Source of the DNA: Anaerolineaceae bacterium UBA700
Lineage (GTDB): Bacteria > Chloroflexota > Anaerolineae > Anaerolineales > Anaerolineaceae
NCBI GenBank assembly: GCA_002298885.1
Contig: DBMK01000273.1
Span: 1 to 7,234 of the forward strand
Reading direction: 5' to 3'
DNA: 7,234 bases
Shown: one piece after another, positions 1 through 7,139 of the stretch
Layout of the letters: each line of letters starts with the position of its first letter
How positions within the stretch are numbered: position 1 is the first letter of the stretch
The notes under the pieces: model-generated
Seen by the model: the letters and a program-made list of their open reading frames with translations, nothing else
Databases searched by the model: none
What the model was told of the DNA's origin: nothing
Made by a program: the position numbers and the translations under genes

Positions 1-33
1 GTTTTGGCGGCTGGCAATGCCAGCCGCCAAAAC
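1..33. repeat. Perfect 15-bp palindrome with 3-nt loop at window edge
   Basis: GTTTTGGCGGCTGGC (1-15) and its exact reverse complement (19-33) flank the loop AAT. As RNA this would be a very stable GC-rich stem. It is not a normal intrinsic terminator on the plus strand, because it is followed by TATAAAAAG and not by a T-run, and its T's sit at the 5' side of the stem. The left flank lies outside the window, so a minus-strand U-tract cannot be excluded. It could also be a dispersed palindromic element or part of the upstream gene's 3' end. The structure is certain; the role is not. Confidence 0.75.
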
Positions 34-63
34 TATAAAAAGAAAACAACTCCCCGTCCCATT

Positions 64-76
64 TTTGCTATAATCA
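64..76 (+). promoter_or_regulatory. Extended -10 promoter for the Tm-1-like operon
   Basis: TATAAT at 69-74 is a perfect sigma-70 -10 hexamer preceded by TG at 66-67 (TGC-TATAAT), the extended -10 form. No good -35 hexamer lies 16-18 bp upstream (46-51 reads ACAACT), which is tolerated for extended -10 promoters. The predicted start is near position 81, giving a leader of about 109 nt before the ATG at 190. The 13 bases TTTGCTATAATCA recur exactly at the promoter of the glycosyltransferase gene on the other strand. Confidence 0.7.
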
Positions 77-86
77 ATTCATCCTT

Positions 87-124
87 CTCAATTCAGACAG
101 ATATTGAGTTCTGGTTGGCTCAAT
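87..124 (+). promoter_or_regulatory. Leader element: three alternating CTCAAT/ATTGAG copies
   Basis: CTCAAT (87-92), ATTGAG (103-108) and CTCAAT (119-124) start exactly 16 bases apart, with 10-nt spacers. The middle copy can pair with either outer copy, so two mutually exclusive 6-bp hairpins are possible. The stretch 84-91 is also complementary to 175-182, which contains the start of the SD site; that pairing has one G-U pair. The element could be a translational switch or an operator read as DNA. The repeats are directly visible; the regulatory role is inference and the short core could arise by chance. Confidence 0.35.
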
Positions 125-179
125 GCTCGTTTCAGATACACTCTAAACCGGGAAATCAGCCTAATTGAAGATCGTTGAG

Positions 180-192
180 AGGAGCTAATATG
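180..192 (+). promoter_or_regulatory. SD site that fixes the start of the Tm-1-like gene at 190
   Basis: AGGAG at 180-184 lies 5 nt before ATG 190. The in-frame TTG at 175 overlaps this site and has no SD of its own, so the ATG is the better start. Confidence 0.85.
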
Positions 193-1410
193 GAAAAGAC
201 GGTTGTAATTGTGGGTGCGCTGGATACCAAGGGGCAAGAGTTCAAATTCGTCAAGGATTTGATCGAAGGTCAGGGACTCAAGACACTCACGGTCGATTTC
301 GGCATTCTGGGGGAGCCATTTTTCCCGCCGGAGGTTTCCCGGGCCGAGGTAGCTGCTGCCGGCGGGGGCGACCTGGGACAGCTTCGGTCCGGTGACCGCA
401 AGGACGAGGCCATGAAAACCGTGGCGGATGGCCTGGCGGTCATTGTACGCAGGCTGTATGACGAGGGCAAATTGGATGGAATCCTCGGGATGGGCGGCTC
501 AGGGGGCACATCCATTGCCGCCGGGGCCATGCGCGCCTTACCGGTTGGCGTTCCCAAGGTTATGCTTTCAACAGTTGGCGGCGGCGACGTCAGCGCGTAT
601 GCCGGGACGAAAGATATCTGTTTTATGCCTTCGATTGTGGATGTGGCTGGTTTTAACAGCATCAGCCGCACGATTTACGCCAATGCAGCCGGGGCAATTG
701 TGGGTATGGTCCAAATGGAAAAACCGGCTATGGCTGGCCAAAAACCGCTGGTGACGGCCTCCATGTTCGGCAACACTACCAAATGCGTGGATGCGGCTCG
801 GGCCATCGTCGAAGCGAATGGGTACGAAGTGCTGGTGTTCCACGCCACCGGCACCGGTGGGCGCACCATGGAGAGCCTGATTGCGGATGGTTATATTGCA
901 GCTTCGTTGGATATCACCACCACCGAGCTGGCGGACGAGATTTGCGGCGGCGTTTTCAGCGCCGGGCCTGAACGCATGCTGGCGGCGGCCCGGGCCGGCA
1001 TTCCGACAGTCCTGGTGCCGGGGTGTGTGGATATGGCCAATTTCTGGGGCATCGATACGGTCCCGGAAAAATATAAAGGCCGTAACCTGTATCAATGGAA
1101 CCCGAACGTCACCCTGATGCGCACCAATGTGGAAGAGAACAAGGTAATGGGAAAAATGATTGCCCATGCGGCCAACGAATCCCGGGGGCCAGTTGCCGTT
1201 CTGCTTCCGTTAAAGGGGGTCTCGATGCTGGACAGCGAAGGCAACCGCTATTGGGACCCGGAGGCGGACCGCGCCTGTTACGATGCCATCAAGTCGAATC
1301 TGAAACCGGGCATCCCGGTGGTTGAGCTGAATTACAACATCAACGATCCCGAATTCTCGCAAAAAGCCGCAGATTTGCTGCTTGAGATGCTCAAAAAAGC
1401 TGCAGGCTAA
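190..1410 (+). CDS. Tm-1-like ATP-binding domain protein (UPF0261 family)
   Basis: A 406-aa soluble protein with no signal peptide or membrane segment. It matches the UPF0261/Tm-1-like family over its full length. The N-terminal part opens with [11 protein letters not shown] (residues 5-15), a family signature, followed by DFGILGEP (36-43) and the glycine-rich loop GMGGSGGTS (100-108). The second part has [12 protein letters not shown] (218-228), another glycine-rich loop, and [10 protein letters not shown] (277-286). In the family, the N-terminal half of tomato Tm-1 binds ATP, and in that plant protein it also binds a tobamovirus helicase domain; the ancestral bacterial reaction is not known. 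The next gene, 41 nt downstream, encodes the TIM-barrel that is fused to this domain in plants and fungi, so the two products probably act together. It is the first gene of the likely operon, behind an extended -10 promoter and a structured leader. The family call is firm; substrate and pathway are unknown. Confidence 0.93.
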   Translation: MEKTVVIVGALDTKGQEFKFVKDLIEGQGLKTLTVDFGILGEPFFPPEVSRAEVAAAGGGDLGQLRSGDRKDEAMKTVADGLAVIVRRLYDEGKLDGILGMGGSGGTSIAAGAMRALPVGVPKVMLSTVGGGDVSAYAGTKDICFMPSIVDVAGFNSISRTIYANAAGAIVGMVQMEKPAMAGQKPLVTASMFGNTTKCVDAARAIVEANGYEVLVFHATGTGGRTMESLIADGYIAASLDITTTELADEICGGVFSAGPERMLAAARAGIPTVLVPGCVDMANFWGIDTVPEKYKGRNLYQWNPNVTLMRTNVEENKVMGKMIAHAANESRGPVAVLLPLKGVSMLDSEGNRYWDPEADRACYDAIKSNLKPGIPVVELNYNINDPEFSQKAADLLLEMLKKAAG

Positions 1411-1434
1411 AAAATTGGGATTCTTTCATCGTAA

Positions 1435-1454
1435 AAAAAGGAGAGGACCATATG
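1435..1454 (+). promoter_or_regulatory. Strong SD site before the TIM-barrel gene
   Basis: AAAAAGGAGAGG upstream of ATG 1452 gives a strong SD core (AGGAG) at usual spacing. No promoter or terminator is visible in the 41-nt gap after the preceding stop, which favours co-transcription. Confidence 0.8.
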
Positions 1455-2282
1455 GCAATTGCGCGTGAGGAAATACTGCGAAGGCTGCACGCCCAGGTTG
1501 CGGCTGGCAAGCCGATCGTCGGCTGCGGGGCGGGCACCGGCATCAGTGCCAAGTTTGCTGAGGCGGGCGGGGCCGACCTGATCATCATCTACAATTCCGG
1601 GCGCTACCGCATGGCGGGACGCGGCTCGCTGGCGGGGTTGATGCCTTACGGCGACGCCAATGCCATCGTGGTTGAAATGGCCGCCGAGGTGCTGCCGGTG
1701 GTAAAGAACGTGCCGGTGCTGGCCGGTATTTGCGGGACCGACCCGTTCCGCCTGATGCCGCTCTTCATCAAGCAGCTCAAAGAGATTGGCTTTTCCGGCG
1801 TGCAGAACTTTCCCACGGTTGGCCTGATCGACGGCAACTTCCGGGCCAACCTGGAAGGCACCGGCATGGGTTACGACAAGGAAATTGAGGCCATCCGTAT
1901 CGCCCACGAGCTGGATATGTTCACTGCCCCCTACGTTTTCAACGCCGACGACGCCGTGGCCATGACCAGGGCCGGCGCCGACCAATTAGTGGCCCATGTA
2001 GGCCTGACCACCTCGGGCACAATCGGGGCAGCGGTTGCCCTGACCCTGGACCAGGCGATTGAGAAAGTGATGCTGATTGCCGAAGCCGGGCGGAAGGTGC
2101 GTAAGGACATCCTGGTTATCTGTCACGGCGGGCCGTTCGACGAGCCTGAAAGTGTGGGTAAAGCCCTCACGCGCATGCCCGGAATCCAGGGCTTCTTCGG
2201 GGCTTCCAGTATCGAGCGCCTGCCCACCGAACGGGCAATTACCGGCCAGGTGAAGGATTTCAAGTCACTCAGGCTGGGATAA
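1452..2282 (+). CDS. PEP-hydrolase family TIM-barrel protein (C-terminal Tm-1 homologue)
   Basis: A 276-aa soluble protein matching the phosphoenolpyruvate-hydrolase-type TIM-barrel family (PEP mutase/isocitrate lyase-like fold). Visible signatures are [16 protein letters not shown] (22-37), [20 protein letters not shown] (47-66), the strand-end motif [11 protein letters not shown] (89-99), [12 protein letters not shown] (117-128), [10 protein letters not shown] (183-192) and the C-terminal HGGPFD (225-230) with [12 protein letters not shown] (247-258). The length is that of a complete single-domain member. The family name comes from structural resemblance; PEP hydrolysis is not shown for most members. 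In plant and fungal Tm-1 homologues this barrel follows the UPF0261 domain in one chain; here it is a separate gene next to it. The two are likely subunits or consecutive enzymes. The family call is firm and the exact reaction is unknown. Confidence 0.92.
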   Translation: MAIAREEILRRLHAQVAAGKPIVGCGAGTGISAKFAEAGGADLIIIYNSGRYRMAGRGSLAGLMPYGDANAIVVEMAAEVLPVVKNVPVLAGICGTDPFRLMPLFIKQLKEIGFSGVQNFPTVGLIDGNFRANLEGTGMGYDKEIEAIRIAHELDMFTAPYVFNADDAVAMTRAGADQLVAHVGLTTSGTIGAAVALTLDQAIEKVMLIAEAGRKVRKDILVICHGGPFDEPESVGKALTRMPGIQGFFGASSIERLPTERAITGQVKDFKSLRLG

Positions 2283-2307
2283 ATTTTCGACTTCTCCAGG
2301 CCTACGC

Positions 2308-2322
2308 GGAGGGATAAAAATG
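2308..2322 (+). promoter_or_regulatory. SD site before the metallopeptidase gene
   Basis: GGAGGG at 2308-2313 lies 6 nt before ATG 2320. The gap after the preceding stop (2283-2319) shows no -10-like hexamer and no hairpin with a T-run, so read-through from the upstream pair is plausible. Confidence 0.75.
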
Positions 2323-4296
2323 AAACCTAAACAGCACGTTTGGATAAAACCTCCCAAGGACCGCCTCCTCCAGGTCTTTGCCTTTGACCCGAGTCTGAAC
2401 CTGGACATCAATATGGCCGTCGTCAACCGCCTGAGCCTCAGCGTGCCCTGGGAAGACCTGGACCCCGGGCCGGTGGGAGAATACCTGGAGGTGGTGGATA
2501 TCGACCCGGCGTCCGGGTTCGTCTACCCGCCGGTGGACCTGAACGACCCGGCGCTGCTGGTGCAGGATGGGCTCTCGCCCTCCGAGGGCACGCCCCAGTT
2601 CCACCAGCAGATGGTTTACGCGGTGGCCAGCCGGACGATCCGGAATTTCGAGCGAGCCCTCGGCCGGCCAGCGATCTGGTCGCCATACACCGGCGGGGGC
2701 GGGCTGGACTACGTGCCCCGCCTGCGCCTGTACCCGCACGCCCTGCGCGAGGCTAACGCCTATTACAGCCCGCACAAAAAGGCCATCCTCTTTGGCTATT
2801 TCCCGGCCTCGGCCCACGAGGCGGGCGCCAACCTGCCCGGCGGCACTGTTTTCACCTGCCTTTCGCACGACATCATCGCCCACGAGACGACCCATGCCCT
2901 GCTGGACGGCCTGCATCCCTACTTCAACGAGCCGAGCAACCCGGACATCCTGGCGCTGCACGAGGCGTTCGCCGACATCGTGGCCCTCTTCCAACATTTT
3001 TCGTATGCCGAAGTGCTGCGCAGCCAGATTGCCCGAACACGCGGCGACCTGACCAGCGACAACCTGCTGGGCGAGCTGGCGCAGCAGTTCGGGCAGGCCA
3101 TCGGCCGGCGCGGCGCCCTGCGCAGCGCCATCGGTGAGACGGACGAAAACGGGATGTGGCAGCGGGCCAAGCCCGACCCAAACCGCATCCAGACCGTTTT
3201 CGAGCCGCACGAGCGGGGCTCGATCCTGGTGTCGGCCGTCTTCGACGCCTTCCTCACCGTCTACCAGGCGCGCACGGCGGACCTGCTGCGCATCGCCACC
3301 GCCGGAACGGGCATCCTGCCCCAGGGCGCCATCCATCCGGACCTGGTCAAACGCCTGGCAGACGAAGCCGCCAAGATCTCAGGCCATATCCTTAATATCT
3401 GCATCCGCGCCCTGGATTACTGCACGCCGTTCGACATCTCCTTTGGCGAGTACCTGCGGGCGATCATTACCGCCGATTTCGACATGGTGCCGGACGACGT
3501 GGCGGGCTACCGGCTGGCTTTCATCGAATCTTTCCGCCGCCACGGCATCTACCCGGTGGGGGTGCGTAACCTTTCCGAGGAGAGCTTGCTGTGGAACACG
3601 CCAGGGGACGATATCGTTTGCAGCCAATTCTTTGCTGATGACCGCCTGACGGAGATCAAGCGCTTTGCAGGCACCGAGAAGCAGTACGGCGACCGACGCA
3701 ACCACATTTTTAATTACGACCTGGAATTCCGCCAGATCTTCCACAGATGGCTGACTGAAGACCTGGTCAAGGAATGCGGCCCCGATAAAGTAACGGACTA
3801 TCGCGAGGCGCTCTACCTGTTCCTTACCCTGGCGGAAGCGGACAGGCTGGGGAGTGTCTACACGGAAAACGGCAGGCCGTTGGTGGAGGTCAATTCGGTG
3901 CGCCCGGCGTACCGTGTCAGCCCGGATGGCCTGACCGTGGCAGACCTGGTGGTTGAGGTGATCCAGAAGCGCCGGGGGTATTTCGACCGGGACTTGCAGA
4001 AGAAAGTGGACGCCGGGGAAATTGCGCCGCCCGAGCCTGATTTTATCTTCCGGGGCGGGGCTACACTGCTGATTTCAACGGATACCGGCGAAATGCGCTA
4101 CGTGGTCGGCAAGCGGGTGGGCTCGGATCGCCGCCTGGAGACGCAGCGGCTTTACCTGAGCGAGGATGCTTCCCAGCATTCACTGCGCGCCACCTACTTT
4201 GGCAGCCCGTTAACCAGCGCCTTCAAGGGCAGCGGTGACGGCGTCGAGTTGTTCGCCATGCTGCACCGCAGCAACCCGGATTGGGAGGTAGCCTGA
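2320..4296 (+). CDS. M4-like gluzincin zinc metallopeptidase, cytoplasmic-looking
   Basis: A 658-aa protein with the zinc site HETTH at residues 188-192 and a glutamate third ligand E215 in ALHEAFADI (212-220), a 23-residue spacing. This is the HExxH...E layout of gluzincins, and the E-x3-D pattern (E215, D219) mirrors NEAFSD of thermolysin-type M4 peptidases. PHERGSILVSAVFDAF (296-311) resembles the M4 block holding the catalytic histidine, so H297 is a candidate for that residue (inference). The protein lacks the signal peptide and long propeptide of secreted M4 enzymes; it begins MKPKQHVWIKPPKDR and has no hydrophobic segment. Residues 1-140 and about 440-658 form flanking regions that I do not recognise; the latter contains a possible beta-rich part near 575-615. 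Its stop codon shares one base with the start of the MBL-fold gene, so the two are probably translationally coupled. It is likely a specific processing protease inside the cell; the target is unknown. Confidence 0.85.
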   Translation: MKPKQHVWIKPPKDRLLQVFAFDPSLNLDINMAVVNRLSLSVPWEDLDPGPVGEYLEVVDIDPASGFVYPPVDLNDPALLVQDGLSPSEGTPQFHQQMVYAVASRTIRNFERALGRPAIWSPYTGGGGLDYVPRLRLYPHALREANAYYSPHKKAILFGYFPASAHEAGANLPGGTVFTCLSHDIIAHETTHALLDGLHPYFNEPSNPDILALHEAFADIVALFQHFSYAEVLRSQIARTRGDLTSDNLLGELAQQFGQAIGRRGALRSAIGETDENGMWQRAKPDPNRIQTVFEPHERGSILVSAVFDAFLTVYQARTADLLRIATAGTGILPQGAIHPDLVKRLADEAAKISGHILNICIRALDYCTPFDISFGEYLRAIITADFDMVPDDVAGYRLAFIESFRRHGIYPVGVRNLSEESLLWNTPGDDIVCSQFFADDRLTEIKRFAGTEKQYGDRRNHIFNYDLEFRQIFHRWLTEDLVKECGPDKVTDYREALYLFLTLAEADRLGSVYTENGRPLVEVNSVRPAYRVSPDGLTVADLVVEVIQKRRGYFDRDLQKKVDAGEIAPPEPDFIFRGGATLLISTDTGEMRYVVGKRVGSDRRLETQRLYLSEDASQHSLRATYFGSPLTSAFKGSGDGVELFAMLHRSNPDWEVA

Positions 4297-4298
4297 TG
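4283..4298 (+). promoter_or_regulatory. Start/stop overlap TGATG with SD inside the upstream gene
   Basis: GGGAGGT (4283-4289) precedes TGATG (4294-4298), in which the TGA of the peptidase gene and the ATG of the next gene share the A at 4296. This arrangement is typical of translational coupling and of products needed in matched amounts. An in-frame TTG at 4281 starts upstream of the SD and is not a credible start. Confidence 0.85.
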
Positions 4299-5837
4299 AG
4301 CGCCAATTTTGAGCTGAGTGAAGTCAAAATCCGCATGTACCGCCCGGGGCTGGGGGACTGTTTCTTGTTGAAATTCATTGCCGCCAGCAACGAAACGCGC
4401 TTCATGCTCATCGACTGCGGGGTGTACCAGGGTACGCAAGGCGGGTTGGAGCGACTGGGGAAGATCGTGCAGAACATCAAGCAGGAGACCGGCGGCAATA
4501 AGAACAACCCGGGCCGGATTCATATCCTGGTGGCCACCCACGACCACGCCGACCACCTGGCGGGTTTCCAGACCTATGCCGAGGTGTTCAAGAAGGAATT
4601 CGTGATCGACGAGGTGTGGATGCCGTGGACCGAGGATAAGGACGACCCGAAAGTGCCGCAGATGTATAGTACGATTTACGGCACCCCGCTGGAAGCCCTG
4701 CAGACAGCCGCCGAAGAGCTGAAGAAGGCCAATAACCCCTACCACCAGTACCTCAAGAACGTGCTCCAGTTTGTGGCCAACCGCCAGATGGACGTGGTCA
4801 AGACCTTCAGGCCGGACCCGAAATATCTGCGCCCAGCAGCGGACGCCAACGGTCCGACCACCGTGTTCGAGCGGGCCGATTTCGGCGGGGTACGCTTCCA
4901 CGTGCTGGGCCCGCCCGAGGACACCAAATTTCTGACGATGACGGACCCGCCCAAGGACAAGAACCAGATCTTCCGCGGCGAGCCGCTCAACCAGGTAACA
5001 GCTTTTACGATTGCGCTGCAAAAAAAGACGGCGGCGGAAAACGCAGCCGAGAACGACCCGGCTCTGCTGGACCTGAACGAAATCTACAAGCTGACCCTGC
5101 CCTTCGATTCGGGGCGCGCTATCCCGATTGAGACGGTGAAGAAGAACAGGGATGCTTTCTTTACCAAATATTACGGATTTTCAGACCGACCCGGGCAGGG
5201 GGCGGAGTGGCGGCGCATCGACACCGATTGGATGGAGGCGGCCGGCGCGCTGGCGCTCAACCTGGACAACGACACCAATAACACCAGCCTGGTGCTGGCA
5301 ATCGAGCTTCCGCCGGAGGGAAAAGTGCTGCTCTTCGCCGCCGACGCCCAGGCCGGCAACTGGGGCTCGTGGGCGCCGACGGCCGCCGGCGCCGACCTGC
5401 TCAAGCGCACCGTGGTCTACAAGGTGGGCCATCACGGCAGCCACAATGCCACGCTGAAAGTGGGCGGCCTGGACCACATGCTCAGCCAGGACCTGGTGGC
5501 GCTGATCCCGGTGGACACGGCCAAGGCGCACAACCTGAAGCCGCATCCCTTCATGATGCCCGACAGCCTGCTGGAGACCTTGCTGCTTAACCAGACCCGC
5601 GGCCGGGTCGTGATCGAGAGCGAAGGCGAAACCCCGGCGCAGGAGGTCTCCAAATTTGCTTTCAAGCTGCCGGTGCAAAAGCCGGGCACCATTCCTCAGG
5701 ATAAATGGGACCAATGGGTCAATGCCCCGGAGTACGCCCAATTCATGCAGGCGGTCACCTGGGACCAATCGGGGGATGGGTTGTGGATCGATTACAGCCT
5801 GCAGCTGGAGAAAAATAAAGGGGCGCATGCCGCCTGA
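4296..5837 (+). CDS. ComEC-type metallo-beta-lactamase-fold hydrolase
   Basis: A 513-aa soluble protein. The N-terminal strand MYRPGLGDCFLLKF (14-27) and FMLIDCGVY (36-44) resemble the entry of the ComEC/Rec2-type MBL domain. The metal motif is THDHADH (81-87), the classic HxHxDH. The distal metal residues appear to be D350 in LLFAADAQ (345-352) and the histidines of YKVGHHGSHNA (375-385), as in the LTGD...HHGS pattern of this subfamily. The distance between the two halves, about 260 residues, is much longer than usual and indicates a large lysine- and acid-rich insertion around 104-320. About 125 residues follow the HHGS motif. There is no signal peptide or membrane segment, so this is not a DNA-uptake channel but a stand-alone hydrolase, perhaps of phosphodiester or nucleotide substrates (inference). 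It overlaps the metallopeptidase gene by one base, so a joint role is likely. The fold is firm; the substrate is unknown. Confidence 0.88.
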   Translation: MSANFELSEVKIRMYRPGLGDCFLLKFIAASNETRFMLIDCGVYQGTQGGLERLGKIVQNIKQETGGNKNNPGRIHILVATHDHADHLAGFQTYAEVFKKEFVIDEVWMPWTEDKDDPKVPQMYSTIYGTPLEALQTAAEELKKANNPYHQYLKNVLQFVANRQMDVVKTFRPDPKYLRPAADANGPTTVFERADFGGVRFHVLGPPEDTKFLTMTDPPKDKNQIFRGEPLNQVTAFTIALQKKTAAENAAENDPALLDLNEIYKLTLPFDSGRAIPIETVKKNRDAFFTKYYGFSDRPGQGAEWRRIDTDWMEAAGALALNLDNDTNNTSLVLAIELPPEGKVLLFAADAQAGNWGSWAPTAAGADLLKRTVVYKVGHHGSHNATLKVGGLDHMLSQDLVALIPVDTAKAHNLKPHPFMMPDSLLETLLLNQTRGRVVIESEGETPAQEVSKFAFKLPVQKPGTIPQDKWDQWVNAPEYAQFMQAVTWDQSGDGLWIDYSLQLEKNKGAHAA

Positions 5838-5862
5838 TATTACTTTGCCAGCTATCCTATTT

Positions 5863-5889
5863 AAAAAAGGTGGGTCGCCGACCCACCTT
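5863..5889 (-). terminator. Rho-independent terminator of the glycosyltransferase gene
   Basis: AAGGTGGGT (5867-5875) and ACCCACCTT (5881-5889) form a perfect 9-bp stem around CGCCG; counted as DNA the palindrome extends to 11 bp around one base. Read on the minus strand, the stem is followed by a T-run (complement of AAAAAA at 5863-5868), the canonical intrinsic terminator. It lies 26 nt after the glycosyltransferase stop. On the plus strand it is followed by ACCAAAAATTA with no T-run, so it is at best a weak terminator for the four-gene operon. Confidence 0.85.
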
Positions 5890-5915
5890 ACCAAAAATTA
5901 AATAATTTGAACTGG

Positions 5916-7133
5916 TTATTGCTCTAACAAAGGCAGAATCTGCTTGCGGTAGACTGCTTCCCAGGTGAACTGCTGGCGCACGCGCACCCGCATGCGGTAG
6001 ACCGGGTCGGACTGCAGGCGGCCTGAGATCAGCCCGGCGACCTGGGCCGGGTCGTCGTCGGGCAGGAAGTAGACCGCGTTCTCGCCAGCCAGGGCCTTCA
6101 GCGTGCCCAGCTCACTGCAGAAGATCGGCACGCCGGCCAGGCCGGCCTCCAGCAGGGGGATGCCGAAGGCTTCTTCTCGGCTGGGCAGCAGCAGGGCGTC
6201 TGCCAGGCGGTAAAAATCGGCCACGGAGGCTTCTGGCAGCCCTTCCGGCAGCAGCTCCGCCAGGAAGAAGGCCGCCCCGCCCAACCCCAGGCGGTCACGC
6301 AGGGCCAGCAGGTCCTCCATGCAGCCCTCGTTGGCCGGGTTGTGCCCTTTAACCGGGCCGGTGACGATCAACACGGCTTGCGGCATCTTGCGGCGCAGCT
6401 CCGCCAGCGTGCGCAGGGCCAACTCCAGGTTCTTGCGGTGGGTGATGTGCACCGGAGTCAGCAGGATTGGAGCGCACAAGGTTAGCTGCAGGTCTTCAAC
6501 CAGCTTGACCGTGCGCGGCTGCAGGTCTAGAAAATCGGCCAGCGCCAGGCCGGTCTGGATGAGCGTAATCTTTTTGAGACCGATGCCCATCTGCGCCGCC
6601 AGCTCCTGGCGGTTAGCCTCGGATACGGTCACCTGCTTCACGCCGGGCCAGGCACTGCGCAGCAGGTCCCAGGGCCAGCCGGGGTGCAGCTCGTTCTGGT
6701 GGCGGGCTTCGGTCCAGGCCAGGTCGTGGTGCCACAGGATGAGACGCGGGCCGCGCCCCGCCTGCGACAGGTTGTAGAGGGCGGCAGTCAGCGCCAGGTT
6801 GCGCGGCTGGCAGCCCACGTTGTGGGCGATCAACACCTCGGTGCCGTTGAGGCAGCGGTGGAGGTCGGTCTCCACCTGGTGCACCACGGCGTCGAATTCG
6901 TCGGGCACCTGCCCGGAATCCAGGGCGGATTTCGTTTTGATGATCTGCGGGTGGCGCGGGTCGATGCGCGGGACGATTTCGACCGGGATGCGCGCGTCCC
7001 AGGTCTGGCCGCGCCCGGCCAGGATGTGGACCAGGTGCCCGGCGCGCACCAATTGCGAGGCCTGGCGGGCGAGGATGGTTTCGACACCCCCCACCAGCGG
7101 CGGAGCCGTGTAGTGGAGCAGCGCTATTTTCAT
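5916..7133 (-). CDS. GT4-type (GT-B fold) glycosyltransferase
   Basis: A 405-aa soluble protein that transfers a sugar from a nucleotide-sugar donor; donor and acceptor cannot be read from the sequence. The N-terminal acceptor-side domain starts MKIALLHYTAPPLVGGVET (1-19), where GGVE is the usual glycine-rich loop. It also has AHNVG (103-107) and WHHDLAW (134-140). The C-terminal donor domain shows THRKNLELAL (231-240), the R/K pair that contacts the donor diphosphate in GT4 enzymes, and the E-x7-E motif EAFGIPLLE (321-329). The length is normal for the family and the gene looks intact. No signal peptide or transmembrane helix is seen, so it acts in the cytoplasm or at the inner membrane face, for example in glycolipid, exopolysaccharide or compatible-solute synthesis. 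It is convergent with the other four genes and has its own promoter and terminator. There is no SD before the ATG; see the leaderless promoter entry. Confidence 0.9.
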   Translation of the reverse strand: MKIALLHYTAPPLVGGVETILARQASQLVRAGHLVHILAGRGQTWDARIPVEIVPRIDPRHPQIIKTKSALDSGQVPDEFDAVVHQVETDLHRCLNGTEVLIAHNVGCQPRNLALTAALYNLSQAGRGPRLILWHHDLAWTEARHQNELHPGWPWDLLRSAWPGVKQVTVSEANRQELAAQMGIGLKKITLIQTGLALADFLDLQPRTVKLVEDLQLTLCAPILLTPVHITHRKNLELALRTLAELRRKMPQAVLIVTGPVKGHNPANEGCMEDLLALRDRLGLGGAAFFLAELLPEGLPEASVADFYRLADALLLPSREEAFGIPLLEAGLAGVPIFCSELGTLKALAGENAVYFLPDDDPAQVAGLISGRLQSDPVYRMRVRVRQQFTWEAVYRKQILPLLEQ

Positions 7134-7139
7134 AAAATG

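Noticed and set aside
1..33. CRISPR repeat or array
   Set aside because: Only one palindromic unit is present; no second copy or regular spacer follows.
175..189. TTG at 175 as the start of the Tm-1-like gene
   Set aside because: It overlaps the SD used by ATG 190, and the family's conserved N-terminus begins right after the ATG.
2302..3336. A 344-codon open frame on the minus strand across the metallopeptidase gene
   Set aside because: It lies opposite a protein with clear zinc-site motifs, its translation has no recognisable domain and an arginine/glycine/valine-rich composition typical of antisense of GC-rich genes, and no SD or promoter serves it.
4281..4295. TTG at 4281 as the start of the MBL gene
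   Set aside because: The SD lies downstream of it, and ATG 4296 has ideal spacing and the coupled TGATG arrangement.
4194..5021. A 275-codon open frame on the minus strand across the peptidase/MBL junction
   Set aside because: It spans the coupled stop/start of two well-supported genes and encodes no recognisable motif; it is best explained as an antisense shadow.
4296..5837. ComEC DNA-uptake channel
   Set aside because: Only the MBL-type domain is present; there are no membrane segments or competence domain.
5867..5889. Bidirectional terminator also ending the plus-strand operon
   Set aside because: No T-run follows the stem on the plus strand, so only minus-strand function is well supported.
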